Below the pieces are notes generated by a model. The model ran no database searches and was not told where the DNA came from. It worked only from the letters and a program-made list of their open reading frames with translations. Made by a program: the position numbers and the translations under genes. A stretch of 64,000 nucleotides of DNA from Olavius algarvensis Delta 4 endosymbiont (GTDB lineage: Bacteria; Desulfobacterota; Desulfobacteria; Desulfobacterales; CAJINA01): NCBI GenBank assembly GCA_905176665.1, contig CAJINA010000282.1:1-64000 (forward strand), written 5' to 3'. Below, piece by piece: positions 24,656 through 32,685 of the stretch. How positions within the stretch are numbered: position 1 is the first letter of the stretch; each line of letters begins with the position of its first letter.

Positions 24656-25961
24656 GTTTATGGATGCGGAACGCTTCAGATTGGGTAGTGGCCGACAAAG
24701 ACCGGCGTATAAACCGCAGAACATTAAATGCGACGGCTGTGGAGCCGGCCTCACTGTCAAGGATGAGCAATCCCAGATGGTGGTGTGCGAATATTGCGGC
24801 AGCCAGCTCGATGTGTCCCAGACCGAGCAGACGGTCCTGGGAAAAGGAATGGCCAACAAGCCCTATTTCCCGCTCGAATTGGGTGATTCTTTTCACCATA
24901 AAGCCACCCGGTTCGAAGTTATCTCCCGCATGGCCTATATCGAAGATAACGATATCTCTGAAATGACCAAGGAGTACCTGCTGTACAACCCCCGGCGCGG
25001 GACTATGTGGCTGGCCGAATACGGTGGGCATTATTCGATATCCTATCCAGCACATGTAATGCCACGCAAAGACCCATTCGCGGCGGGGCGCGGCGATGTC
25101 ATTAAAACGCATGACGGCGTCCAATGGGTCACCGAAGGCAAGGGGACGTATGAACTGCACTATGTGGACGGCGCCCTGCCCTGGGTGGCCAAAATCGGGG
25201 ACCGGGTTCAGTATGCCGAGTTTGCCGAAAAGTCAGGCTCTGCCCGCCGCTATGAAGCCCAGCGCATCGGTAATCAGATCGAATACGGCCTGGGGCGGGC
25301 GATGCCCCTGGAATCGGTACGCCGGGCTACCCGCAAACCGGAGCTCGGCACGGAAACCGCCACAAAACCGATCGAAGATACGGCCAAAAAACGCAAGGGG
25401 TATCTTCAGATTATGGCAATAGCCTTGGTGGCGGCTTTCATAAACGGTCTGTTGTCTTATATTTGCTACCGGAGTGGCACAGTGGTGCTTATCCAGAGTT
25501 TTGTTCCCCAGGAGCTTACCAAAGGCGTGATGACGGAGCCATTTCGCGTCGTGGGCAATGGGAAAATTACCAAAATATCAGTGACGGCCCATCTGGATAA
25601 CGCGTGGATGTCCCTGGAGACGGCGATTGTGCGCGGCGATGGGATGGCGGTCCATATGTACGAAGATAATATAGAATACTACCATGGCCGGTCCGGAGGT
25701 GAGAACTGGAGTGAAGGCAGTCGCAGTGGATCGTTGCTGGTGAAGATTCCCGATCCGGGTCTTTACCGACTTTTCGTGCAGGCGGTCAGCGCCAACGGCA
25801 ATGCATCGCGCGCTACCCGAGCGCTACACGGCCTGCGGGTGGAAGTGCGGGACCGGGCCCTGTCAGGGGGGAAATTCGCCTTTGCGGGCGGACTATGCCT
25901 GGCAATCTTCATACTCACGGCTTTTTTATTCGCGAAATGGAAAGAAGATGACGAGGAATAG
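24633..25961 (+). CDS. Membrane-anchored DUF4178 protein with a zinc ribbon
   Basis: 442 residues. A zinc ribbon (CDGCGAGLTVKD, then VVCEYCGS) lies at ~33-58. A DUF4178-like domain (~75-225) reads EYLLYNPRRGTMWLAEYGGH. A membrane segment follows at ~262-282, then a beta-rich extracytoplasmic domain (~290-410) and a second membrane segment near the C-terminus (AFAGGLCLAIFILTAFLFA) with an acidic tail. It is translationally coupled to the shorter DUF4178 gene upstream. The pair probably forms a membrane complex with the DUF350 and SPFH proteins; this is inferred from gene clustering only. The start may be internal, at MDAERFRLG. Confidence 0.75.
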   Translation: MTKDSIGKFMDAERFRLGSGRQRPAYKPQNIKCDGCGAGLTVKDEQSQMVVCEYCGSQLDVSQTEQTVLGKGMANKPYFPLELGDSFHHKATRFEVISRMAYIEDNDISEMTKEYLLYNPRRGTMWLAEYGGHYSISYPAHVMPRKDPFAAGRGDVIKTHDGVQWVTEGKGTYELHYVDGALPWVAKIGDRVQYAEFAEKSGSARRYEAQRIGNQIEYGLGRAMPLESVRRATRKPELGTETATKPIEDTAKKRKGYLQIMAIALVAAFINGLLSYICYRSGTVVLIQSFVPQELTKGVMTEPFRVVGNGKITKISVTAHLDNAWMSLETAIVRGDGMAVHMYEDNIEYYHGRSGGENWSEGSRSGSLLVKIPDPGLYRLFVQAVSANGNASRATRALHGLRVEVRDRALSGGKFAFAGGLCLAIFILTAFLFAKWKEDDEE

Positions 25962-25967
25962 ATATAG

Positions 25968-26183
25968 ATGCAGTTCATGAAGATTCTATTCATCGGCCTG
26001 GTAGCCGGCAGCACCATCTGGGCGTCGGCTTCCACAGCCTTGAAGCGCGGTGTGAAACCAGCCGCATACCCCAGGGGCATCAGCCTGCGCCAGGACAGCC
26101 TGCAGGGGGTGCATGCACCCTTGATTCCCGGTAGGCGCAGTGGACGGATTCACAGGGGTGGCGGAATGTCGGCCGGAAAATAG
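25968..26183 (+). CDS. Small predicted exported protein
   Basis: 71 residues beginning six bases after the DUF4178 gene. The N-terminus (MKILFIGLVAGSTIWASA from residue 4) has signal-peptide character. The remainder is basic and glycine-rich with no family I recognise. Position inside a tightly packed operon is the main support; no strong ribosome site is visible. It could be a short real protein or a chance frame. Confidence 0.45.
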   Translation: MQFMKILFIGLVAGSTIWASASTALKRGVKPAAYPRGISLRQDSLQGVHAPLIPGRRSGRIHRGGGMSAGK

Positions 26184-26189
26184 GGGGCC

Positions 26190-26276
26190 ATGATCATTGG
26201 CATTTTCTTAGCCTGGTTAATTGCTTTGGCCCGCACCCCCTTGCAATACAGGCTGGGTTGGGAACGTCTAAACTAG
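26190..26276 (+). CDS. 28-residue predicted membrane microprotein
   Basis: MIIGIFLAWLIALARTPLQY followed by eight more residues and TAG. It has one hydrophobic helix of ~14 residues and a basic tail. AGGGGG lies immediately upstream, and the ATG is seven bases after the previous stop. It sits in the DUF4178/DUF350 operon, where a small membrane subunit would fit, but nothing beyond position and ribosome site supports it. Confidence 0.35.
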   Translation: MIIGIFLAWLIALARTPLQYRLGWERLN

Positions 26277-26294
26277 GACACTTATGTGCGTTTT

Positions 26295-26340
26295 GATTCC
26301 CGCTACGCGGTAATCCCAAAACCATCCGTTCGCGGGTGGT
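26295..26340 (+). promoter_or_regulatory. Two adjacent stem-loops upstream of the DUF350 gene
   Basis: GATTCCCGC/GCGGTAATC (26295-26315, three-base loop, one mismatch) is followed at once by ACCATCCG/CGGGTGGT around a TTCG loop (26321-26340, one G-T pair). The GGAGG of the DUF350 gene begins about ten bases later. The pair could control translation or processing of the operon mRNA. Confidence 0.45.
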
Positions 26341-26362
26341 GTTTACTCATCAGGGAGGCAGT

Positions 26363-26581
26363 ATGCTGACAGAGACTCACATCATGCAGTTTATCGCAAC
26401 CATTGTCTACTCCATCCTCGGGATGGTCGTCTTTGCGGTGGCCTTTAAAATTTTTGTCAAGATTTCACCCTTCTCCGTTCGTAAGGAAATCGAGGAAGAC
26501 CAGAATACGGCCCTGGCGGTCATTTTGGGTTCGGTATTGATCGGCCTTTCCATTATCATTGCCGCAGCGATTGCCGGATAG
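26363..26581 (+). CDS. DUF350 inner-membrane protein
   Basis: 72 residues from the ATG at 26363, preceded by GGAGG. It has two membrane helices (FIATIVYSILGMVVFAVAFK and LAVILGSVLIGLSIIIAAAI) joined by an acidic linker (EIEEDQNTA), a single DUF350 unit. The family (E. coli YjfL type) is often encoded with spermidine-synthase-like and DUF4178 genes, as here. Its stop is directly followed by the aminopropyltransferase start, so the two are coupled. Function unknown. Confidence 0.85.
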   Translation: MLTETHIMQFIATIVYSILGMVVFAVAFKIFVKISPFSVRKEIEEDQNTALAVILGSVLIGLSIIIAAAIAG

Positions 26582-28129
26582 ATGCCCATTCCCAGTGCAT
26601 CCATTCGGGCCCGCATCGTCCTGCTGGGGTCAGTTTTTATCATCGCGTCCTGTGGCCTGGTCTATGAGCTGGTGGCCGGGGCGGTTTCGAGTTACATTCT
26701 CGGTGATGCCGTTACCCAGTTTTCCCTTGTCATCGGGGTCTTTCTATCCTCCATGGGGCTGGGGTCCTACCTGGCCAAATACATTCAGGGCAACCTGCTC
26801 AAAGCGTTTATCGAAATTGAGATCGGGATCGGGCTGACCGGTGGGTTGAGTTCCCTCATCATGTTCGCGGTAAGCGCATACGCAGCGGATCTCTTCGGGG
26901 TCGTTTTCTACGGTCTATGCATTCTTATCGGCGTTATGATCGGGATCGAGATTCCCCTGTTGATCAGGATTCTTAAAGAGAATGTTGACTTTTCGGAGGC
27001 CCTGAGCCACGTGCTGGCTATCGATTATATCGGTGCCCTGGCCGGGGCCATTCTTTTTCCGCTGTTGGTGCTGCCTTATCTCGGACTGAGCCGGGCATCG
27101 TTTGTGTTCGGCGTACTGAACCTGGCTGTCGCCGGTGCCGGCCTGGCCGTACTTCCAGGCCGGCGGCTGTGGATATCCCTAAGGCTGACGGCCGCAGTCC
27201 TTTTCCTTTTCATGGCCCTGGGGTTTTCCGTGCGCATGGTTGGCTATTTCGAGGATCTGCTCTACCAGGATACCATCATATTTTCTAAAACCACACCTTA
27301 CCAGCGGATCGTCCTGACTCGCTGGCGAAATGATTTTCGCCTCTATTTGAACGGCAATATCCAATTCAGCTCCGTGGACGAAGCCCGTTACCACGAGGCC
27401 CTGGTCATCCCGGCGATGGAGGCCTGCGCCCGGCCGGGCGATGTGCTTATCCTGGGTGGTGGGGACGGACTGACGGCCCGGGAGGTATTAAAATACAAGA
27501 GTGTTCGGCGCGTGGTGCTGGTGGATATTGATCCGGAGATGACGGCGATTGGACAGAACAGGCCCGAACTGAGGGCCTTGAATCAGGATTCGCTGCATTC
27601 CCCCAAAGTAGAGATTGTCCACCTGGACGCCATGCAATATGTGGAAAAAAATTCCAGTGCCTTTGATGCCATTATTGTGGACCTGCCGGATCCCAGTAAC
27701 GGAGCGCTGAGTAAACTGTATTCAAAGTCCTTTTACGCATTATGTGCCCGCCGGTTGAGGCCGGGCGGCGTCCTGGTCACCCAGGCCACCTCACCATTTT
27801 TTGCCCCGGAGGCCTTTTGGTGTATTGTTAAAACATTGGACAATGCGGTGACTGCGGCTGCGGGGCTGGACGGTCTGGTTGCGGTCCCCTTTCACGTGAA
27901 CGTGCCCTCGTTCGGTGAATGGGGATTTGCGATGGCGGCCCGTCACACGATCGATCCCAAACGGTTGCCTGTCAGTGTCCCCACGCGTTTTTTAAATTCA
28001 GAGCGGCTGCAGGCCATGTTTACCTTTGGAAAGGATACCAGGCCACCGGAAGGTCTTGAAATCAATCGACTGGAATTGCCGGTGCTGGATGGTTATTATA
28101 AACGCGGTTGGGGGCGATTTCATGATTAA
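26582..28129 (+). CDS. Membrane-embedded spermidine synthase-like aminopropyltransferase
   Basis: 515 residues. About seven membrane segments occupy ~10-225. A SpeE-like methyltransferase-fold domain follows (~235-490) with the nucleotide-binding loop DVLILGGGDGLTAREVLKYK, the acidic strand VVLVDIDPEM and DLPDPSNGALSKLYS, equivalent to the catalytic D-x-x-DP loop. The family transfers aminopropyl from decarboxylated SAM to a diamine; the membrane-fused subfamily's acceptor is not established. Being locked to DUF350 and DUF4178 genes suggests modification of a membrane-linked or exported amine, which is inference. Confidence 0.85.
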   Translation: MPIPSASIRARIVLLGSVFIIASCGLVYELVAGAVSSYILGDAVTQFSLVIGVFLSSMGLGSYLAKYIQGNLLKAFIEIEIGIGLTGGLSSLIMFAVSAYAADLFGVVFYGLCILIGVMIGIEIPLLIRILKENVDFSEALSHVLAIDYIGALAGAILFPLLVLPYLGLSRASFVFGVLNLAVAGAGLAVLPGRRLWISLRLTAAVLFLFMALGFSVRMVGYFEDLLYQDTIIFSKTTPYQRIVLTRWRNDFRLYLNGNIQFSSVDEARYHEALVIPAMEACARPGDVLILGGGDGLTAREVLKYKSVRRVVLVDIDPEMTAIGQNRPELRALNQDSLHSPKVEIVHLDAMQYVEKNSSAFDAIIVDLPDPSNGALSKLYSKSFYALCARRLRPGGVLVTQATSPFFAPEAFWCIVKTLDNAVTAAAGLDGLVAVPFHVNVPSFGEWGFAMAARHTIDPKRLPVSVPTRFLNSERLQAMFTFGKDTRPPEGLEINRLELPVLDGYYKRGWGRFHD

Positions 28130-28209
28130 TAACGATTTTCCGGTCCTGCAGGCGCTGTCGCGGGGTGCTGTTGGGACGGTTTCCGGCCACCAACCGGGCG
28201 GACGAAAAA

Positions 28210-28238
28210 TTGACATGCTAAATGCCCAATGATACGAA
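28210..28238 (+). promoter_or_regulatory. Sigma-70-like promoter for the SPFH gene
   Basis: TTGACA at 28210-28215, a 17-base spacer, then TACGAA at 28233-28238. It lies in the 232-base gap before the SPFH gene, whose GGAGG ribosome site precedes the ATG at 28362. It suggests the SPFH gene can be transcribed separately from the upstream cassette. Confidence 0.45.
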
Positions 28239-28361
28239 AATAAATATGATCGCAAAATTCGGGTATATGAGAAAACGTTTCGGCAGGTGCACTTTGTGTG
28301 GCTGTCAAGCGATCGGATAGCTTAAAAGCAGCACGCCCAGATATGGGGATCGGAGGATAAG

Positions 28362-29483
28362 ATGGGTCTTTGGGATAAAGTAAAGGGACAGTTTATCGAT
28401 GTGATCGAATGGGTAGATGATACCCAGGATTCATTGATTTGGAAGTTTCCCCGGGGTGATAACGAGATTAAAAACGGGGCCCAGTTAATCGTTCGCGAGA
28501 GCCAGGTGGCCATTTTTCTGCACGAAGGTGAAATCGGCGATATCTACGGGCCCGGCCGGATTGAACTGACGACCGCGAATATACCGGTGCTCACCACTTT
28601 GAAAAGTTGGAAATATGCTTTCAACGCACCCTTCAAGTGTGATGTCTATTTCGTCTCGATGCGCCAGTTTACGGATCTTAAATGGGGAACCAAGAATCCC
28701 ATCATGCTGCGCGACGCTGAATTCGGTCCGGTCCGCCTGCGGGCTTTTGGATCGTACTGCGTGAAAGTGTCCGATCCGGAAGCTTTTATCAAGCAGATAG
28801 CCGGTACCGATACCCTCTTTCAAATGAGTGAAATAACGGGACAGTTCAAAAATATCCTGGTCAGCCGGTTTGCCGATTCCCTGGCCGAGAGTAAGATTCC
28901 CATGCTGGATCTGGCTGCGAATTATAATGAGATGGGAGACCTGCTGCTCGGAAACCTGCAGCCTGAATTCGATGAATACGGCATTCAGCTCACCAAGTTT
29001 TTAATCGAAAACATATCCGTTCCGGAAGAGGTTGAAAAGGCCCTGGATAAACGCACCCAGATGGGGGTCATCGGCAACCTGAGCGCTTATACCCAGTTTC
29101 AAACAGCAGAAGCCATTGAGGATATGGCCAACAATCCCAATGCGGGAGCCAACGCCATGGGGATGATTGCCGGGGTCGGGATGGGCAACATCATGGGAGG
29201 CGCCATGCAGGGGGCCGCCCAGCCCGCAGCCGGTCAACAACCACCCTCCCAACCGGCCTCCGGACCGCCTCCGCTACCACAACAGACCCAGTGGTTTGCA
29301 GCCTTGGATAACCAGCAGGCCGGGCCATTTTCGCCCGATCAAATTAAGCAGATGGTTGCCGAAGGAAACATTACCAGGGAAACCCTGGTTTGGAAGCAGG
29401 GCCTGGCAGACTGGGTGCCGGCTGGCCAGGTTCCGGATATGACCGCCTTTTTCGGATCTGTACCGCCCCCGCTGCCGAAGTAG
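28362..29483 (+). CDS. SPFH-domain protein with C-terminal GYF_2 domain (YdjI type)
   Basis: 373 residues. Residues ~20-245 form an SPFH/band-7-like domain of the YdjI ('virion core protein') group (GAQLIVRESQVAIFLHEGEI, LTKFLIENISVPEEVEKAL). A Gly/Met/Pro-rich linker (~265-305) follows, then a GYF_2 domain (~308-360) with the diagnostic AGPFSPDQIKQMV and WKQGLADWVPA. YdjI-type proteins localise PspA-family or related membrane-stress proteins in other bacteria. No pspA is in this window. It follows the DUF4178/DUF350/aminopropyltransferase genes and is plausibly part of the same envelope module. Confidence 0.85.
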   Translation: MGLWDKVKGQFIDVIEWVDDTQDSLIWKFPRGDNEIKNGAQLIVRESQVAIFLHEGEIGDIYGPGRIELTTANIPVLTTLKSWKYAFNAPFKCDVYFVSMRQFTDLKWGTKNPIMLRDAEFGPVRLRAFGSYCVKVSDPEAFIKQIAGTDTLFQMSEITGQFKNILVSRFADSLAESKIPMLDLAANYNEMGDLLLGNLQPEFDEYGIQLTKFLIENISVPEEVEKALDKRTQMGVIGNLSAYTQFQTAEAIEDMANNPNAGANAMGMIAGVGMGNIMGGAMQGAAQPAAGQQPPSQPASGPPPLPQQTQWFAALDNQQAGPFSPDQIKQMVAEGNITRETLVWKQGLADWVPAGQVPDMTAFFGSVPPPLPK

Positions 29484-29532
29484 ACTAACACGGCGGCAAC
29501 CCTATGACGCCGGCGATTCAAGTGCGTCGGCG

Positions 29533-29993
29533 TTATTCAGGGGCCTTTAATTCCACAGACACCCGAAATATTCCGGTAGCATGGGTATAAGCATACGTCT
29601 TCTCCCGACCCAGGTGGAGGCCTTCCAGGTCGAAATCCGAGCCAGGGTAAACGTGACCGGTGCAATCTGGCAGTTGAAACCAGCATCACACAAGCTGGAA
29701 TTCAGGCTGCCGGCCACCATGGTGCAGGTTTCGGGGAGGACATCCTTCACGTCGGTGGGGTTTTTCAATTTCGCTGGGTCTATATCCAGCATGTTACCAG
29801 CCAATATCCGGGATCAGGCCGCGTCCACTTGCTTGGTTGCCAGGCCCGCCACCGAAACGACCAGGTTGATGGCGGCAGAATTTTCGCGCCGTAAAGGTGG
29901 GCTTGTAAAACTACGTCCGCACACTCTATTACCGGAGATAGCATCAGGTCAAACATTTCGCTGACCGCGCTGCCACCGTTTTGCTGAGATCAT
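29533..29993 (-). pseudogene. cheX: Decayed cheX-like chemotaxis phosphatase gene
   Basis: Conceptual translation in shifting frames recovers most of a CheX protein. VSEMFDLMLSPVIECADVV is the N-terminal helix region. After a frameshift comes NLVVSVAGLATKQVDAA, then an in-frame TGA, then ILAGNMLDIDPAKLKNPTDV and ETCTMVAGSLNSSLCDAGFN, the CheX signature helix. A further frameshift leads to GSDFDLEGLHLGREKTYAYT and a final GIFRVSVELKAPE before TAA. CheX dephosphorylates CheY-P. At least two frameshifts and one stop make it non-functional. The remaining 29994-30181 shows nothing clear apart from the start region of the TPR gene. Confidence 0.7.
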
Positions 29994-30181
29994 TAGATCC
30001 GGATGGTTTCCAGGGGGGGGCTTCTTGTGTAAATTTCGGGTGACGGTAAGCGCTGGCCTCTAAAATTCATCGGCTGGCGGACCGCAAACTTTAACCATCT
30101 TCAGGCGGCTGTAAAAAATACTTAAAGTTACGCCTGGGCGGGACGATAGTATGTATGGACACCTGTGAAAAGGAAGCGTAA

Positions 30182-31405
30182 ATGGCCCCTCCCATTGATA
30201 GCAGTTATGGATACGGCGTGACGGATGCCGCCGGGATTGACAGCATGTTTTCAGCTACCCTGAACGGGCAGGCGCAGCTTGAAAGCATGGCCAATGCGGC
30301 GCTCAATGCCGGCATTGATAAATTCATGCACAAAGATTATACCGGCGCTGCCGAGGATTTTCGGCGAGCCGTCGGTATCGCTCCGCAAGGCGCCAACGCC
30401 ATTACGGCCGCCGACTACATGGCCAATGCGTATCTGAAAACCGGTGAAACCGAAAAGGCCCTTAAGGCTTATGAAACCGCCGCGTCTTTAGATCCAACCC
30501 GTGACGACATGTATGTAAAACTAGGCAATCTCAATTTTTCGCTCGGTCGTCATTCCGAGGCTGAAACAGCCTATCGCCAGGCGGTGGCCCTTAATCCGGA
30601 CGCCACCAACATCTTTTCACTCGGCCAGCTCTACCTGAATACGGAACGCCCTGTGCAGGCTGTTGAGCAGTTTGAGGAAGTCGTCAACCTGACGCCTGAC
30701 AATGTAAACGGCTACTACGGCCTGGGGCAGGCCTACGGTAAAATGGGTGATTTGGAGGCGGCCGTCGGGCTGTTTGAAAAAACCATTGAACTGCCGCCGG
30801 ACTTCTACAGCAGCTACGCGGAGCTTGGCTATCTATATGCCGACAGGGGCCAGACCGAAGATGCCCAGGCAATGTTTGACATCCTGGAAGATAACGATCC
30901 CGCCCTGGCCGACACCCTGAGCCGGTACATGTATAAGACCGAAGCGCCCCGGATCGAGTTTGCCAGCCATGAATCGACCTTCAGTTATACCCTGCCGGCC
31001 AAGACCACGCTGACGGCTCTGGATTCTTACCTTGTAAACGCCAACACCACCAAACAGTTTGCCATGATATTTCAATTCGGGAAGGGCATGGATCTGGATT
31101 CCGTTCAAAACCGTTTCAACTGGCAGATCGGCCGATCCACCAAAACCGAACCGGGCCAGATGTACAACAACGGCTTGGCGGTTCCCGCCACAGAGGTGAC
31201 CGTGTCGCCGATACCTGAGCAGGTGACCTACGATCCTACCAAGCTGCAGGCCACGGTGTGCTTCAGCATTTCCCAGAATGCCGCCTTGGCCGACGGCACG
31301 CTTGACCCGTCCCACCTGGTATTCAAGTTTTCCGGAGTAGATGAATTCGGGAATAAGATGGATCCTGATGCTGACGAATTTATGGGCGCCATGGGGAGTG
31401 TTTGA
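30182..31405 (+). CDS. Tetratricopeptide-repeat protein
   Basis: 407 residues. About five TPR units span ~35-235 (KAYETAASLDPTRDDMYVKL, AETAYRQAVALNPDATNI, AVGLFEKTIELPPDF). A beta-rich C-terminal domain of ~165 residues follows (FASHESTFSYTLPAKTTLTA) that I do not recognise. There is no signal peptide or membrane segment, so it is probably cytoplasmic or secreted by another route. A GGAAG ribosome site precedes the ATG. The gene is convergent with the downstream lipoprotein gene; no functional partner is evident. Confidence 0.75.
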   Translation: MAPPIDSSYGYGVTDAAGIDSMFSATLNGQAQLESMANAALNAGIDKFMHKDYTGAAEDFRRAVGIAPQGANAITAADYMANAYLKTGETEKALKAYETAASLDPTRDDMYVKLGNLNFSLGRHSEAETAYRQAVALNPDATNIFSLGQLYLNTERPVQAVEQFEEVVNLTPDNVNGYYGLGQAYGKMGDLEAAVGLFEKTIELPPDFYSSYAELGYLYADRGQTEDAQAMFDILEDNDPALADTLSRYMYKTEAPRIEFASHESTFSYTLPAKTTLTALDSYLVNANTTKQFAMIFQFGKGMDLDSVQNRFNWQIGRSTKTEPGQMYNNGLAVPATEVTVSPIPEQVTYDPTKLQATVCFSISQNAALADGTLDPSHLVFKFSGVDEFGNKMDPDADEFMGAMGSV

Positions 31406-31417
31406 TTCTGACGACAA

Positions 31418-32368
31418 CTATTTTTTAGGACCAGCTGCCGTGGCGCTTTTCTTGGCCGCGTTTTCCTTCGGCGGTTCCGGTGTCGGGATTACCCTGTGCA
31501 GCTTGGCAACGCCAGGGTTGAGATAGATGAATTCCAGGGGTTCACAGGCGGTCGCAAAGGAAACGCGGCCTTCGATCACCTTACCGGGAGGTACATACTT
31601 GCCAAAGTCCTTGCTGCGATAGATGGGATGGCGCTTGCCCTTCTCGCAGGAGAGATAAAACTGACCAGGTTCAACGCGGAAGGCCTTGGAACCGCTATTT
31701 TTCAACCAGACATGAAACTTACCATTGCCCAGAATCTTGATGGCCATCTGGGCCGGTGGTTTTCCTGCGAACTTCTGTAGTCTGGCATTCTGCCATTTGC
31801 GGGTTGCCGCTTGTTGTTTCTTGGTCGCCTTTTTCTGGGCTTTTTCCATGTCAAAACGTTTTTCGTAAAAAGCCACTTTCTTTTGATACCGCTTATTGTC
31901 CGGGTCCAGCTGGAGCAGGTAGCGATAAATGTTCAGGTTGTCGACCGTGCGAGACATGGGAATGGCCTTAACCTGCTGTTCCAGTCGGGTGATCTTTGCC
32001 TGGGTGGTTTCCTGGTCCACGATTCTCGGAACCCCGGCTGCTTTTTTATGTCGCTGCCGCTGCCAGGCTTTGGCCCACTGCTGACCGACCGCCGCAACAC
32101 GGCCCCTTTCGATGATAATCGGGATACAGGTCTCCAGATCTTTTTTACAATCTGCGGCGATACTTTCACGGTAATAGTAAGTACGGTAGCCATACTTGGA
32201 TTTAACGATGCGGTCGGGTTTGCCCGCTATGATTCGTACGGAATTTTCCAGGGTGCCCGCCTCGATCTGTTCGATTTTGTCCTCGTCCGGGGGCAAGTTC
32301 AGGGTGGACTGCAGGCACCCACTGAAGAAAAAGGTGGCAAGTATGGTTAAGATGTGCCGGGTTTTCAT
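31418..32368 (-). CDS. Predicted lipoprotein, lysine-rich, unknown function
   Basis: About 316 residues from MKTRHILTILATFFFSGC: a lipoprotein signal peptide with lipobox FSGC and acylated Cys at ~18. The body has a conserved-looking region (NSVRIIAGKPDRIVKSKYGY, ~40-60) and a charged helical, coiled-coil-like segment (~115-200). A beta domain (~205-290) reads KFHVWLKNSGSKAFRVEPGQ. The C-terminus is Lys/Ala/Pro-rich. It should sit in the outer or inner membrane facing the periplasm. A frame from 32419 adds 17 residues before the signal peptide and is less likely. Confidence 0.7.
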   Translation of the reverse strand: MKTRHILTILATFFFSGCLQSTLNLPPDEDKIEQIEAGTLENSVRIIAGKPDRIVKSKYGYRTYYYRESIAADCKKDLETCIPIIIERGRVAAVGQQWAKAWQRQRHKKAAGVPRIVDQETTQAKITRLEQQVKAIPMSRTVDNLNIYRYLLQLDPDNKRYQKKVAFYEKRFDMEKAQKKATKKQQAATRKWQNARLQKFAGKPPAQMAIKILGNGKFHVWLKNSGSKAFRVEPGQFYLSCEKGKRHPIYRSKDFGKYVPPGKVIEGRVSFATACEPLEFIYLNPGVAKLHRVIPTPEPPKENAAKKSATAAGPKK

Positions 32369-32609
32369 ATACCGTTGACTCTGTCTTATGAGTGTTGTGA
32401 GTTTTTGCAGTGCTAACAACCCGTATTCGTATATAAAAAAAAGAGTCTTGTCAAAGGGAGAGCGGCAATTAGGCGGATCGCGCCACTATCCTGATTAAAA
32501 AAAGCGAATTCCGTGAATTCATTCCGGTGGCCACGGGGCCTGTACTGGCGTTGGGGCGTGCCGATATTACACAATAACTATCTGATTATAAAATAACTTT
32601 TAAAATAGG

Positions 32610-32639
32610 TTGAAATATGTACCTGAATCCGTGTATTAT
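32610..32639 (+). promoter_or_regulatory. Sigma-70-like promoter for the cNMP/PilZ gene
   Basis: TTGAAA at 32610-32615, an 18-base spacer, then TATTAT at 32634-32639, in an AT-rich tract ~47 bases before the start codon. The wider gap 32369-32685 also holds a GAATTC-CGT-GAATTC inverted repeat near 32507-32522 and otherwise no gene. Confidence 0.5.
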
Positions 32640-32685
32640 ATAAAAATCTACGTCTTCCGTCTGGCGCGCGATCGATCTGGAAAGG

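Noticed and set aside
29581-29964. 127-codon plus-strand ORF opposite the cheX relic
   Set aside because: No recognisable domain and no ribosome site; the minus strand gives ordered CheX motifs despite frameshifts.
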